From positions 1 through 30,328 of IMG/VR virus record IMGVR_UViG_3300022929_000126: 30,328 nucleotides of DNA; one strand, 5' to 3'. Of this stretch, positions 13,922 to 22,565 are shown in pieces; the first letter of the stretch is position 1, and each line of letters starts with the position of its first letter. Source of the DNA: a virus. Both the position numbers and the translations under genes were made by a program. The notes beneath the pieces were generated by a model. That model made no database searches, was not told where the DNA came from, and was given only the letters and a program-made list of their open reading frames with translations.

Positions 13922-15361
13922 ATGGCAAATGTTTTACCTGCTTTTGGTTCGATTAAACCAAGTCAAAAGCAACAAATACTTAGCGATAACTATCTAAGCT
14001 TTACAGATGGCACTAATGATTTCGCTCAACAGTATTTACCCGAAATTTACGAGCAAGAAGTAGAAAGATATGGTAACAGAACTCTATCTGGCTTCTTAAG
14101 AATGGTTGGTGCAGAAATGCCCATGACTTCTGATCAAGTTGTATGGTCTGAGCAAAATAGACTACACGTTGCTTATGATAATGTAACTGTTGCAACTGGA
14201 ACCACTTTAACATTCGTATTGGATGCTGCTGCTGGACCTAATTTTGTAGCAAACGTTATTTCTGCAAATGATACTATTGTTCTTATGGATCCTGCTACAG
14301 GAAAAGAACTAAAGTGTTTTGTAGAAACTAGTGTTGATACTTCTCCTACTTTGGCTACTTTAACTGTTAAGCCTTATACTCAGGGAGATCTAGTTGCTAC
14401 CGGTGGTGGTTCTGAAATTGATTTTACAGGATTGACAACTGGTAAGATTTTCGTTTACGGTTCTGAATTTAAGAAAGGAACTGCTGACGGTCGTGAGCGT
14501 TCTATCACTCCTTCTTTTACTCAGTATAACAATTCACCTATCATCATTAAAGATAAATATGCAATTTCTGGATCAGATGCTGCGCAAATCGGATGGGTTG
14601 AAGTTGCTACTGAAGATGGAACTTCTGGATTTCTATGGTATCTAAAAGCTGAGTCTGAAACAAGACTACGTTTTGAAGACTATCTAGAAATGGCAGTTGT
14701 TGAAGGTGAGCTAGTAAGCGGAACTTCTACGTTGACTGTAAAAGGTACTGAAGGGCTTTTTGCTTCTATTCAATCAAGAGGTAACGTTCTTAATAACTTT
14801 AGTGGTGGAGCTACCGGACTTACTGAATTTGACAGCATTTTGAAAAATTTAGATACTCAAGGGGCTATTGAAGAAAACATGCTTTTTGTTAATAGAGGAC
14901 TTGCTCTTGATATTGACGGAATGCTAGCTGGTGTTTCTGATGGTGCTCAAGGCGGTACTGCTTATGGATTGTTTGAAAACTCTGAAGAAATGGCATTGAA
15001 TCTTGGATTTAGTGGCTTCCGCAGAGGATCTTATGATTTCTATAAGACAGACTGGAAATATCTAAATGATGCTTCTACAAGAGGTGCAGTAGCAGTTTCT
15101 GGTATTGAAGGAGTTTTGATTCCTGCAGGTACTTCAACTGTTTATGACCAAATCCTAGGAACTAATATCCGTAGACCTTTCTTGCATGTAAGGTATAGAG
15201 CTTCTCAGGCTGATGATCGAAGAATGAAATCTTGGATTACTGGTTCTGTTGGAGGTGCTTATACTTCAGCGCTTGATGCTATGGAAGTACACTTCCTATC
15301 TGAAAGATGTCTTGTTACTCAAGGTGCAAACAATTTCGTATTGTTTACAGCTTCTGCATAG
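13922..15361 (+). CDS. Major capsid protein
   Basis: A 479-residue head shell protein, expected to adopt the HK97 fold. It starts NVLPAFGSIKPSQKQQILSD and shows E-loop/P-domain-like segments such as YLPEIYEQEVERYGNRTLSG, a domain with VITGS-free beta repeats around 80-170 (likely an inserted domain), and a C-terminal run RRPFLHVRYRASQADDRRMK, then SWITGSVGGAYTSALDAMEV. Location after portal and scaffold supports the call. Leucine codons here favour CTA, CTT and TTG over TTA, unlike the neighbours, and Arg CGT occurs; this suggests tuning for very high expression. A strong hairpin follows the stop. Confidence 0.88.
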   Translation: MANVLPAFGSIKPSQKQQILSDNYLSFTDGTNDFAQQYLPEIYEQEVERYGNRTLSGFLRMVGAEMPMTSDQVVWSEQNRLHVAYDNVTVATGTTLTFVLDAAAGPNFVANVISANDTIVLMDPATGKELKCFVETSVDTSPTLATLTVKPYTQGDLVATGGGSEIDFTGLTTGKIFVYGSEFKKGTADGRERSITPSFTQYNNSPIIIKDKYAISGSDAAQIGWVEVATEDGTSGFLWYLKAESETRLRFEDYLEMAVVEGELVSGTSTLTVKGTEGLFASIQSRGNVLNNFSGGATGLTEFDSILKNLDTQGAIEENMLFVNRGLALDIDGMLAGVSDGAQGGTAYGLFENSEEMALNLGFSGFRRGSYDFYKTDWKYLNDASTRGAVAVSGIEGVLIPAGTSTVYDQILGTNIRRPFLHVRYRASQADDRRMKSWITGSVGGAYTSALDAMEVHFLSERCLVTQGANNFVLFTASA

Positions 15362-15378
15362 ACTATTATTGTAAGGAT

Positions 15379-15420
15379 AAGGGGTATCGTAGTGGTGCCC
15401 CTTACTTTACATTTTTATTA
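15379..15420 (+). terminator. Hairpin after the major capsid gene
   Basis: AAGGGGTA at 15379-15386 pairs with TGCCCCTT at 15396-15403 (eight pairs, one G-U) around a nine-base loop, and is followed by ACTTTACATTTTTATT. GTAAGG at 15371 can also pair with CCTTAC at 15400, giving a longer alternative stem. A GC-rich stem with a T-rich tail is the form of a rho-independent terminator. It begins about 18 bases after the capsid stop, so it probably limits read-through into the next gene and protects the capsid mRNA 3' end. Confidence 0.7.
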
Positions 15421-15441
15421 ATTATTTAATTATATTATATC

Positions 15442-16278
15442 ATGGCTAAAAAAGCTAACCCAGCAGTAGAAAATATTGAGGTTGCGCCTCAAGTAGTAAA
15501 AGAAAAAGCTGTTGCTAAAACACCAGTAAAATCTACAAAACCCGAATGGGAAATTAAAGATAGAACTTATTTGTTAAAAGGTGCACATCAACCTATAACA
15601 TACACAATTCAATCTAAACATTCACAAAGATGGCCAATGCTTTGGTTCAATAAAGAAAATGGTGAACAACAGGAGCTTAGATATGCAACTAATCAAAATT
15701 CTCCATTTGTAAGCGAGCAAAAAGGTGAAGTAACACTAGGCCATATAATGTTTAAAAACGGTTCATTATTTGTTCCTAAAGAAAAACAAAATTTACAAAA
15801 ATTGCTTTCTTTATATCACCCTAAAAAAGATGTATTATATTATGAATATGATCAAATTGAAATTGCTGAGGATGATTTAGAAGATTTATTAAGTGAGGTT
15901 GATGCGCTAAATGCAGCAATGAACATGGAGATAGATCAAATGGAAGCAATATTAAGAGTTGAGGTCGGATCTAAGGTAGCAGATCTTACTTCTAAGGAGA
16001 TCAAAAGGGATTTATTGCTATTTGCTAAGAAAAACCCTAACTTGTTCTTAAATTTAGCTAATGACGAGAATGTGGAATTAAGAAATTTTGCAATTAAAGC
16101 TAGCGAAGCTAATATTATTTATTTATCAGCGGACCAAAGAAGCATACATTGGTCTTCAAATGATAAAAGATTAATGATTGTTCCTTTTGATGAAAATCCA
16201 TTTTCTGCGTTTGCTTCTTACCTTAAAACTGATGAAGGTGTAGAAGTTTATAAATCAATAGAGAAAAAACTATATTAA
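15442..16278 (+). CDS. Conserved head-associated protein of unknown role
   Basis: A 278-residue protein following the capsid gene. The first 35 residues are Ala/Lys/Pro/Val-rich and probably flexible. From residue 40 it has DRTYLLKGAHQPITYTIQSK and a motif-rich stretch RYATNQNSPFVSEQKGEVTL, GHIMF, then a helical middle (LSEVDALNAAMNMEIDQMEA) and KEIKRDLLLFAKKNPNLFLN. The final part reads FDENPFSAFASYLKTDEGVE, ending KSIEKKLY. I recognise this as a well conserved protein in the same slot of related marine phages, but no fold or activity is assigned. It may be a head-decoration, connector or internal protein. It is flanked by hairpins on both sides. Confidence 0.75.
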   Translation: MAKKANPAVENIEVAPQVVKEKAVAKTPVKSTKPEWEIKDRTYLLKGAHQPITYTIQSKHSQRWPMLWFNKENGEQQELRYATNQNSPFVSEQKGEVTLGHIMFKNGSLFVPKEKQNLQKLLSLYHPKKDVLYYEYDQIEIAEDDLEDLLSEVDALNAAMNMEIDQMEAILRVEVGSKVADLTSKEIKRDLLLFAKKNPNLFLNLANDENVELRNFAIKASEANIIYLSADQRSIHWSSNDKRLMIVPFDENPFSAFASYLKTDEGVEVYKSIEKKLY

Positions 16279-16286
16279 CATGTAAT

Positions 16287-16331
16287 ATTATAATAGTTAG
16301 GTCGTATTAAAAGCGGCCTAGCTGTTATAAT
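16287..16331 (+). terminator. Long hairpin between head and ring-protein genes
   Basis: TTATAATAGTTAGGTCG at 16288-16304 pairs along its full length with CGGCCTAGCTGTTATAA at 16314-16330 (17 pairs, three G-U), plus one A-T pair outside, around a nine-base loop TATTAAAAG. It begins about nine bases after the stop of the preceding gene and is followed by A/T-rich but not strictly T-rich sequence. It probably acts as a terminator, an attenuator, or an mRNA-stabilising structure between transcript sections. Confidence 0.7.
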
Positions 16332-16347
16332 TAATAATAAATAAACA

Positions 16348-17079
16348 ATGGCAATAAACGTAAACACTGTATATCAAACAGTTTTATACATATTAAACAA
16401 AGAACAAAGAGGCTATATACCTCCCGCCGAGTTTAATAGTTTAGGAACTCAGGTACAGCTTGAAATATTTGAAAAGTATTTTGAAGACTTAAATCAACAA
16501 TTAAGGGTTCCTCAAACTGATGATACATATGCAAGCCGTGTAGAAAATATTGATGAAAAAATATCTATATTTAAAACATTTGGGAATGCAGTTTACGATA
16601 ATACTTCAACCCCAGGTCAACAATATTTTACTTTACCAACAACCGATATTTACGGAACTATTGTTTCATTTTACAGACTAGGTGAAGTAATATACAAAGA
16701 TATTACGGAAGTACAAAGACTACAAAGAAATGATTTTTATAATATACAAAAATCAAAACTAACAAAAGCCACAGAAGATTTCCCTGTATATTTATATGAA
16801 AATAATAAATTATTTATTCAGCCAGCAACAATAACAAGTAATATAGTTGTTGATTATGTTAGAAAACCCAATGATGTAGTATGGGGATTTAATGTAGGTA
16901 CTTTAGGGCAATATATACATAATAATGAAACTTCGGTAAATTTTGAATTACAAGAATCTGAGCAAACAGAAGTTATTTTAAAAATATTACAATACTCTGG
17001 TATAATAATAAGAGACCCGCAGATAGTTCAAGCTGCTGGCCAACAAATTCAAAAAGAAGAAATAAATCAAAAAAGTTAA
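16348..17079 (+). CDS. Head-tail connector/ring protein (adaptor)
   Basis: A 243-residue protein beginning MAINVNTVYQTVLYILNKEQ, then RGYIPPAEFNSLGTQVQLEI. The opening of helices with a RGY[IT]-P-x-x-F motif followed by a beta-rich domain (QYFTLPTTDIYGTIVSFYRL, FIQPATI, VVDYVRKP) matches the first ring/adaptor protein family seen downstream of the capsid gene in crAss-like and related phages. The end is helical and polar (IVQAAGQQIQKEEINQKS). It would join portal and tail at the neck. It starts 17 bases after the hairpin and is followed six bases later by a second connector gene. Confidence 0.75.
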   Translation: MAINVNTVYQTVLYILNKEQRGYIPPAEFNSLGTQVQLEIFEKYFEDLNQQLRVPQTDDTYASRVENIDEKISIFKTFGNAVYDNTSTPGQQYFTLPTTDIYGTIVSFYRLGEVIYKDITEVQRLQRNDFYNIQKSKLTKATEDFPVYLYENNKLFIQPATITSNIVVDYVRKPNDVVWGFNVGTLGQYIHNNETSVNFELQESEQTEVILKILQYSGIIIRDPQIVQAAGQQIQKEEINQKS

Positions 17080-17085
17080 TAAGCT

Positions 17086-18303
17086 ATGGCAATACCCAAT
17101 GGAGGTTTAATAACCGAAACAAATAGACAATATTACGCTGGGGCACAAAGTTTTATAGCTGATGGTACTCAACTTTCATATACTACTACTTTTGATACTA
17201 AGTTAATTTTTGGAGGATATGATCCTTCATCTGCTGGTTATGCTCAAAACAATTTTAAAGTATACTCAAGTACTACAGGAGCTGGGAGCAGTTATATTGA
17301 ATACATAGCCCCATATACTGTTGTTGATAATGTTATAACATTAGAAACACAATTACCCGAAGGCGACTATTTTGTTGTACAATTAAAAAGACAAGATGGT
17401 GGTGTTTATGGAAATCAGGATGCTTATGGCAATACTGTAGAAGATAACTATGGGGGATATGCGTATATTAAAATTTCTGATTTAATAAATAACTTTATAG
17501 TTGCTTATGTTGGTGCTGGGAAACTTATACCTAGTGTTAAAAGAACTGATGTTATCTTCCACGCTAAACGTGCTTTACAGGAATTAAGCTACGATACTTT
17601 AAAAAGTATTAAATCTCAAGAATTAACAATTCCTCCAAATCTTTCAGTTCCTCTTCCACAAGATTATGTAAATTATGTAAAAACCTCTTGGATTGACCAG
17701 CAAGGTGTTAAACATATAATATATCCAACTACACTTACTTCAAATCCTTACGAAATATTACCACAAGATTATACAGGAGATCCTATACAAGATAATTTTA
17801 ATGAGAATGTTAGAGCTACTTCAATAACCGAAGAACGCTGGGACAATGCAAACGATAAATTAATTACTGGTAATTTTAATAATGCAGCCTATGATCAATC
17901 TGTTTTTTATAATTATCAATTTGCTGATGGCCTTTTAGGACAACGTTATGGGATGAATCCAGAAATATCTCAATTCAACGGATGGTTTACTATAAACGAT
18001 AGAGAGGGTAGTATGGCTTTTTCAAGTAATTTAAACGGGGCTCTAATAATATTGGAATATATATCTGACGGAGTTGCATATAATCAAGACATGAGAATAC
18101 CTAAAATGGCTGAAGAAGCTGTTTATGCTTATTTAAACCACGCAATACTATCCTCTAAAATTAATACTCCTGAATACATAGTAAATAGATATAAAAAAGA
18201 AAAATTTGCTGCTACTAGAAACGCTAAAATTAGATTGTCTAATATTAAATTAGACGAAATAGCGCAAATAATGAGAAATAAATCTAAATGGATTAAAAGT
18301 TAA
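17086..18303 (+). CDS. Tail/ring connector protein
   Basis: A 405-residue protein. An N-terminal beta-rich region (about 1-130) is followed by NNFIVAYVGAGKLIPSVKRT, a helical domain (VIFHAKRALQELSYDTLKSI), a beta section with VPLPQDYVNYVKTSWID, and a C-terminal helical segment RMKMAEEAVYAYLNHA-type (residues about 350-405) ending RLSNIKLDEIAQIMRNKSKW. The VPLPxDYVNYVK and MAEEAxYAYLNHAILS segments are ones I recall from ring or neck proteins of the crAss-like/marine Bacteroidetes phage class. It lies between the first connector and the giant tail protein, fitting a neck role. Confidence 0.75.
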   Translation: MAIPNGGLITETNRQYYAGAQSFIADGTQLSYTTTFDTKLIFGGYDPSSAGYAQNNFKVYSSTTGAGSSYIEYIAPYTVVDNVITLETQLPEGDYFVVQLKRQDGGVYGNQDAYGNTVEDNYGGYAYIKISDLINNFIVAYVGAGKLIPSVKRTDVIFHAKRALQELSYDTLKSIKSQELTIPPNLSVPLPQDYVNYVKTSWIDQQGVKHIIYPTTLTSNPYEILPQDYTGDPIQDNFNENVRATSITEERWDNANDKLITGNFNNAAYDQSVFYNYQFADGLLGQRYGMNPEISQFNGWFTINDREGSMAFSSNLNGALIILEYISDGVAYNQDMRIPKMAEEAVYAYLNHAILSSKINTPEYIVNRYKKEKFAATRNAKIRLSNIKLDEIAQIMRNKSKWIKS

Positions 18304-18307
18304 ATAA

Positions 18308-21300
18308 ATGGCAGAAGTTAAAAATGCTTTTATAGGGTCTAAAATGAATCAAGACCTTGATGATAGATTAGTACCATCAGGGGAATACAGAGAAGGCTTT
18401 AATATACAGGTTAGTAAATCACAAGGTGCTGATGTAGGCGCTTTAGAAAATGTTTTAGGTAATCAACTTATAAAAGATTTTGAAACTTTAACCGTTTCCG
18501 GTATACAGGTTATAGGGCAGTTTACAAACCCCGCTAAAAATACAATATATTTATTCCTTACTAATAATACTGATAGCGCTTATATTACAAATCCAACTTA
18601 TAATCCTTCTGCTCAAAACTTTATATATGAATACAATGTATTAAATGGAGATACCGTTAAATTAGCGGAAGGAGCTTTTTTAAATTTTTCTACTACTAAC
18701 CCTATTACAGGTGTTAATATGCTTGAAAATTTATTATTCTTTACTGATAATAGAAATCAACCACGTAGAATAAATGTTACCAGAAGAAGCGCTAGCGGGG
18801 GTGTTTATTACACTAATGAAGACTTAGTTTCTGTATCTCAATATAATCCATATCAGCCAATAGAACTTTATAAAGTAAGTTTAGATGAAGCTGCCGCAGG
18901 AGCTTACGAAACAACTATGTATGATGTAGTAAGTGAATTTTTGCCAGATGGTGTTACTGCTAATCCATATTATAATCCTTCATACGGGGGTGATCCTGAT
19001 TTTTTAGAAGATAAATTTATAAGATTTACTTATAGATTTAAATTTAATGGTGGTGAATATTCTATACTTGCGCCATTTACACAAGCTCTTTTTATACCTC
19101 AACAAGATGGGTATTTTTTAAATGGTGATGAAGAAAGTGCTTATAGAAGTACTATTGTACAATTTATGCAAAATAAAGTAAATCAGATACTTTTACAAAT
19201 ACCTATCCCCGCTAATAATGGATCTGAATTTATTTCTAATTTTAATATTAGCGAAATAGATATAATATTTAAAGAATCAGATTCCCAGGCATTATATGTA
19301 GTAGATACTATACTTAAGAGTGAAATAGCGCTTAGCACAAATAGTTATGTTGAATATGATTATCAGGCTAAAAAACCATTTAAAACATTATCTGATAGCA
19401 CCTTAATAAGAGTATATGATAAAGTGCCTGTTAAAGCTTTATCTCAAGAAATAATTGGTAATAGAGTTGTATATGGCAATTATCAAGATAAACACACCCC
19501 ACCCACTGTATTAAATTATGATGTTGGTATCTCTTCAAAATCTAATTTTAATATAGAAAATACTTTCCCCCCTGAGAATACTACTAGTATAATTGAATAT
19601 CCTAATCATACATTAAAACAAAATAGAAACTATCAGGTTGGGGTTGTACTTTCTGATAGATATGGAAGATCATCTACTACTATATTATCTTCTACTACTG
19701 TTGGATTATCTGAATCAGATGTATTATATGGAGCATCAACAGTATATAATCCATATAGAATTGGTAATTTAGGGGAAGTCCCAATTTTTTCACCCCCTGT
19801 TTCCTCATGGCCAGGAGATTCTTTAAAAGTAAGATTTGATTCTCCAATACAATCAAATAAAAGCATTGTAACTGGAGCGCCTGGATTATATAATGGTAAT
19901 CCAAATAGTTCAAATTACAATCCTTTAGGTTGGTATTCTTATAAAATAGTTGTTAAGCAACTTGAACAAGAGTATTACAATGTTTACTTAGGTGGGATAT
20001 TAAATGGTTATCCTGGAGCACCTGCATCCCCACCAGATCCTCAAAATACTACGTCATTTATAACTCTTATAAACGATAATATAAATAAAGTACCAAGAGA
20101 TCTTGCAGAGGTTGGGCCAGATCAAAAGCAATATAGAAGTAGTATACAGCTTTTTGGTAGAGTAACACCAAACAGAAGCACCACTCCTAGCTATAATCAG
20201 CAATATTATCCAGGCCAAATAGATAGTATAACACCAACTACTGCTAGCATAATATTACCATCTTCAAATACAGTTAATACAATTGGGGAAGAAAATAGTA
20301 TTATTACTACAGGTTCTTATGTTGATATTTATCAAACTAGCTCTAATCCATATTTAGCTAGAGTAACTCAAGGAAACCCAAATAATCCTATTGGATCATT
20401 ACCAGTTGCCAGTGGATCATATAACTTTTTGTTAGGTGTTTATGAAACTGAGCCTGTTATTTCTAGACTTGACATATTTTGGGAAACCTCTACAACTGGT
20501 TTAATATCAGAACTTAATGAGGCTATTACAACGGGAACTAATGAAGTAGCGGGGTTACTGGGGTTTGCATGGAATTTGACTGAAGCAGTGCCTTTAAATA
20601 CTTCTATAGCTGGGAGATTTGCTCCCATAGATGAAGCTGGGGAAAATGAAATACCACAAGAACCACTGCAAACAAGTGATTTAGGTGTATCCGTAACTGA
20701 TATAAATGGCAATACTATAAATAAATTTAGTTTACTTAAAATACCAGCCAATGGAGATCCATATAATCCATTAGATCCAGCAACTTATGATACATATGAG
20801 CTAATAACTACAGATTATTTTTATTATGGCCCTAATGCTTCTATAAACGAAGTGTATTATTTTTCTTTTTATGAAAAAACAGAAGGAAACCTTGTAATTG
20901 CTGAGCTAGTAGAAAATTTAGGTAATGTAGCACCTACAATAACGAATGGTACTGTAGTAAATTTTGACCCAACTGCTTCTAATCCTGTTTTTACATATAC
21001 AGCAACAAATGGTTCAGCAAGCCCTACTTTAAATTCTAATAATTTAACTTGGAGTATATCAGGTAACCCTTCTCAAATGTCTATTGATCCAACCACAGGT
21101 GAATTAAATATTTCAGAAGAATTATTTGGACAATACATAATAACAGTAACTGTTCAAGATGCTGGCGGATTAACTGATACTATTACAAGTAAAGTTGGAA
21201 TTGGTGAAATACCAATTAATGAAGGCTTTGGAGAGGAGGAAGATTATTTTTTATCTTATGGTTCTGGGGATTCAGGAGCTTTTTATTGGGTAAATGATAA

Positions 21301-22534
21301 CACCAATGCGGTGGATTCTACCCCATTACCTGGCTCTGCCTCCGGTACAGTAGACATAAGAGCGCCATATCCAGGTTTAGCTTTAACTACAACTAATGAT
21401 TATGTTGAATTGCCCGCTCCTAATTGTAGTGGCTGGACATTTAAAAATTCTAATGCACAATCTAGGGGATCAAATAGTGGTACCGGGGGGTTATCTCAAG
21501 GCACTGCATTTATAGCTTTAGAGTTACGATTAGACCAATTTCCCTTTGATGAAGGGAATTATGTAAATACTTTTCCTTTTGCATTATACCCAATATATTT
21601 ACAATTTAGAGACCCCAGCGGGGCTGGTTATCCTAATAATTGGGAGCAAGCTATTGATATTGAAGGTAATGAAATTAAATTTGGTGGTACGCAGGGCAAT
21701 GACTATAAAGTTACTCTGGATCCTAATTTAGATATTGATGCATCGGGGGTTATGACAGAAGACATAACAGCTGTAGATTTTAATGGTGGTAATGTTAATA
21801 CATTTCCTACTACTACAAATATTAGTAATAATGATTGTTTAGAATCAATATTGCAACCTTTACCTACAGAAGGAGCTAATTCTATAACCACAATAGCCCG
21901 AAAAGTATTTGCTATTGGGCAAAGCCAACAATCATTATATAACAACCCGCCAGCTAAATATGGCGATTATAGATTGATTGCTAGGTACCCTTGGGGACTT
22001 GACAGTAATAATGTTGGGGAAGGTCAAGATATTGTGCTAGGATCTGGGCCTCTTTGTCCTTCTAACGAAGAATATAAATACTACACGGAAGACGGCGTGA
22101 TAAGCTTAACATTAACATCTGGTGATTTTTATTATCCAGCTAATTATGGTTCTGAAAATGTTTTTCAATATTTAGTTAGTAGTTTAAATAATCAAGATGC
22201 AACAGAGGCCACTAAGTTAGCCGCTATAAAACCTGTATATGCTAGAGAATGGGCTTATAAATATGTAAGCAAATTTTATACAGATATAGAATTAACACAA
22301 CCTTGGACTCCCCCAGCTGGAGCAGGTTGGTATAGTTATAGGGCAGTTGATAATAACTCTATAAGCGCTAAATATGGTAATGACTTTTCGTTTCCAAGAG
22401 CCCTTCAAAGCACAATCCAGGGCCAACAAAATATTAATAGAAAATGGGCGGCGTATTTTAATAGTGATGGGTTAAAAAGTATGGGGGATGCTCAGCCAGC
22501 CGTCAGCCCATCTGATATTGGGAAACCACAGTAA
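18308..22534 (+). CDS. Large tail stabilization protein, N-terminal part
   Basis: A 1408-residue tail protein. The N-terminus AEVKNAFIGSKMNQDLDDRL, VPSGEYREGFNIQVSKS and DVGALENVLGNQL is the characteristic start of the large tail stabilization protein of marine and crAss-like phages. Beta-propeller-like elements such as IGNRVVYGNYQDKHTPP (about residue 385) follow. Residues about 873-963 read like a cadherin/Ig-type domain, with LTWSISGNPSQMSIDPTTGE, LNISEELFGQYIITVTVQDA. Later regions are Asn/Pro/Ser-rich beta structure. Related proteins often continue into the domain encoded by the next gene. Here a stop at 22532 ends it before a 31-base gap, so the function may be shared by two chains. It probably forms the hub or stem of the short tail. 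Confidence 0.82.
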   Translation: MAEVKNAFIGSKMNQDLDDRLVPSGEYREGFNIQVSKSQGADVGALENVLGNQLIKDFETLTVSGIQVIGQFTNPAKNTIYLFLTNNTDSAYITNPTYNPSAQNFIYEYNVLNGDTVKLAEGAFLNFSTTNPITGVNMLENLLFFTDNRNQPRRINVTRRSASGGVYYTNEDLVSVSQYNPYQPIELYKVSLDEAAAGAYETTMYDVVSEFLPDGVTANPYYNPSYGGDPDFLEDKFIRFTYRFKFNGGEYSILAPFTQALFIPQQDGYFLNGDEESAYRSTIVQFMQNKVNQILLQIPIPANNGSEFISNFNISEIDIIFKESDSQALYVVDTILKSEIALSTNSYVEYDYQAKKPFKTLSDSTLIRVYDKVPVKALSQEIIGNRVVYGNYQDKHTPPTVLNYDVGISSKSNFNIENTFPPENTTSIIEYPNHTLKQNRNYQVGVVLSDRYGRSSTTILSSTTVGLSESDVLYGASTVYNPYRIGNLGEVPIFSPPVSSWPGDSLKVRFDSPIQSNKSIVTGAPGLYNGNPNSSNYNPLGWYSYKIVVKQLEQEYYNVYLGGILNGYPGAPASPPDPQNTTSFITLINDNINKVPRDLAEVGPDQKQYRSSIQLFGRVTPNRSTTPSYNQQYYPGQIDSITPTTASIILPSSNTVNTIGEENSIITTGSYVDIYQTSSNPYLARVTQGNPNNPIGSLPVASGSYNFLLGVYETEPVISRLDIFWETSTTGLISELNEAITTGTNEVAGLLGFAWNLTEAVPLNTSIAGRFAPIDEAGENEIPQEPLQTSDLGVSVTDINGNTINKFSLLKIPANGDPYNPLDPATYDTYELITTDYFYYGPNASINEVYYFSFYEKTEGNLVIAELVENLGNVAPTITNGTVVNFDPTASNPVFTYTATNGSASPTLNSNNLTWSISGNPSQMSIDPTTGELNISEELFGQYIITVTVQDAGGLTDTITSKVGIGEIPINEGFGEEEDYFLSYGSGDSGAFYWVNDNTNAVDSTPLPGSASGTVDIRAPYPGLALTTTNDYVELPAPNCSGWTFKNSNAQSRGSNSGTGGLSQGTAFIALELRLDQFPFDEGNYVNTFPFALYPIYLQFRDPSGAGYPNNWEQAIDIEGNEIKFGGTQGNDYKVTLDPNLDIDASGVMTEDITAVDFNGGNVNTFPTTTNISNNDCLESILQPLPTEGANSITTIARKVFAIGQSQQSLYNNPPAKYGDYRLIARYPWGLDSNNVGEGQDIVLGSGPLCPSNEEYKYYTEDGVISLTLTSGDFYYPANYGSENVFQYLVSSLNNQDATEATKLAAIKPVYAREWAYKYVSKFYTDIELTQPWTPPAGAGWYSYRAVDNNSISAKYGNDFSFPRALQSTIQGQQNINRKWAAYFNSDGLKSMGDAQPAVSPSDIGKPQ

Positions 22535-22565
22535 TTTATGCAATAAATAAGTAATAATAATACGT

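Noticed and set aside
22535-22565. Frameshift joining the two tail stabilization genes
   Set aside because: The gap contains stop codons in more than one frame, so a single base shift would not restore one reading frame; I treat them as two genes.
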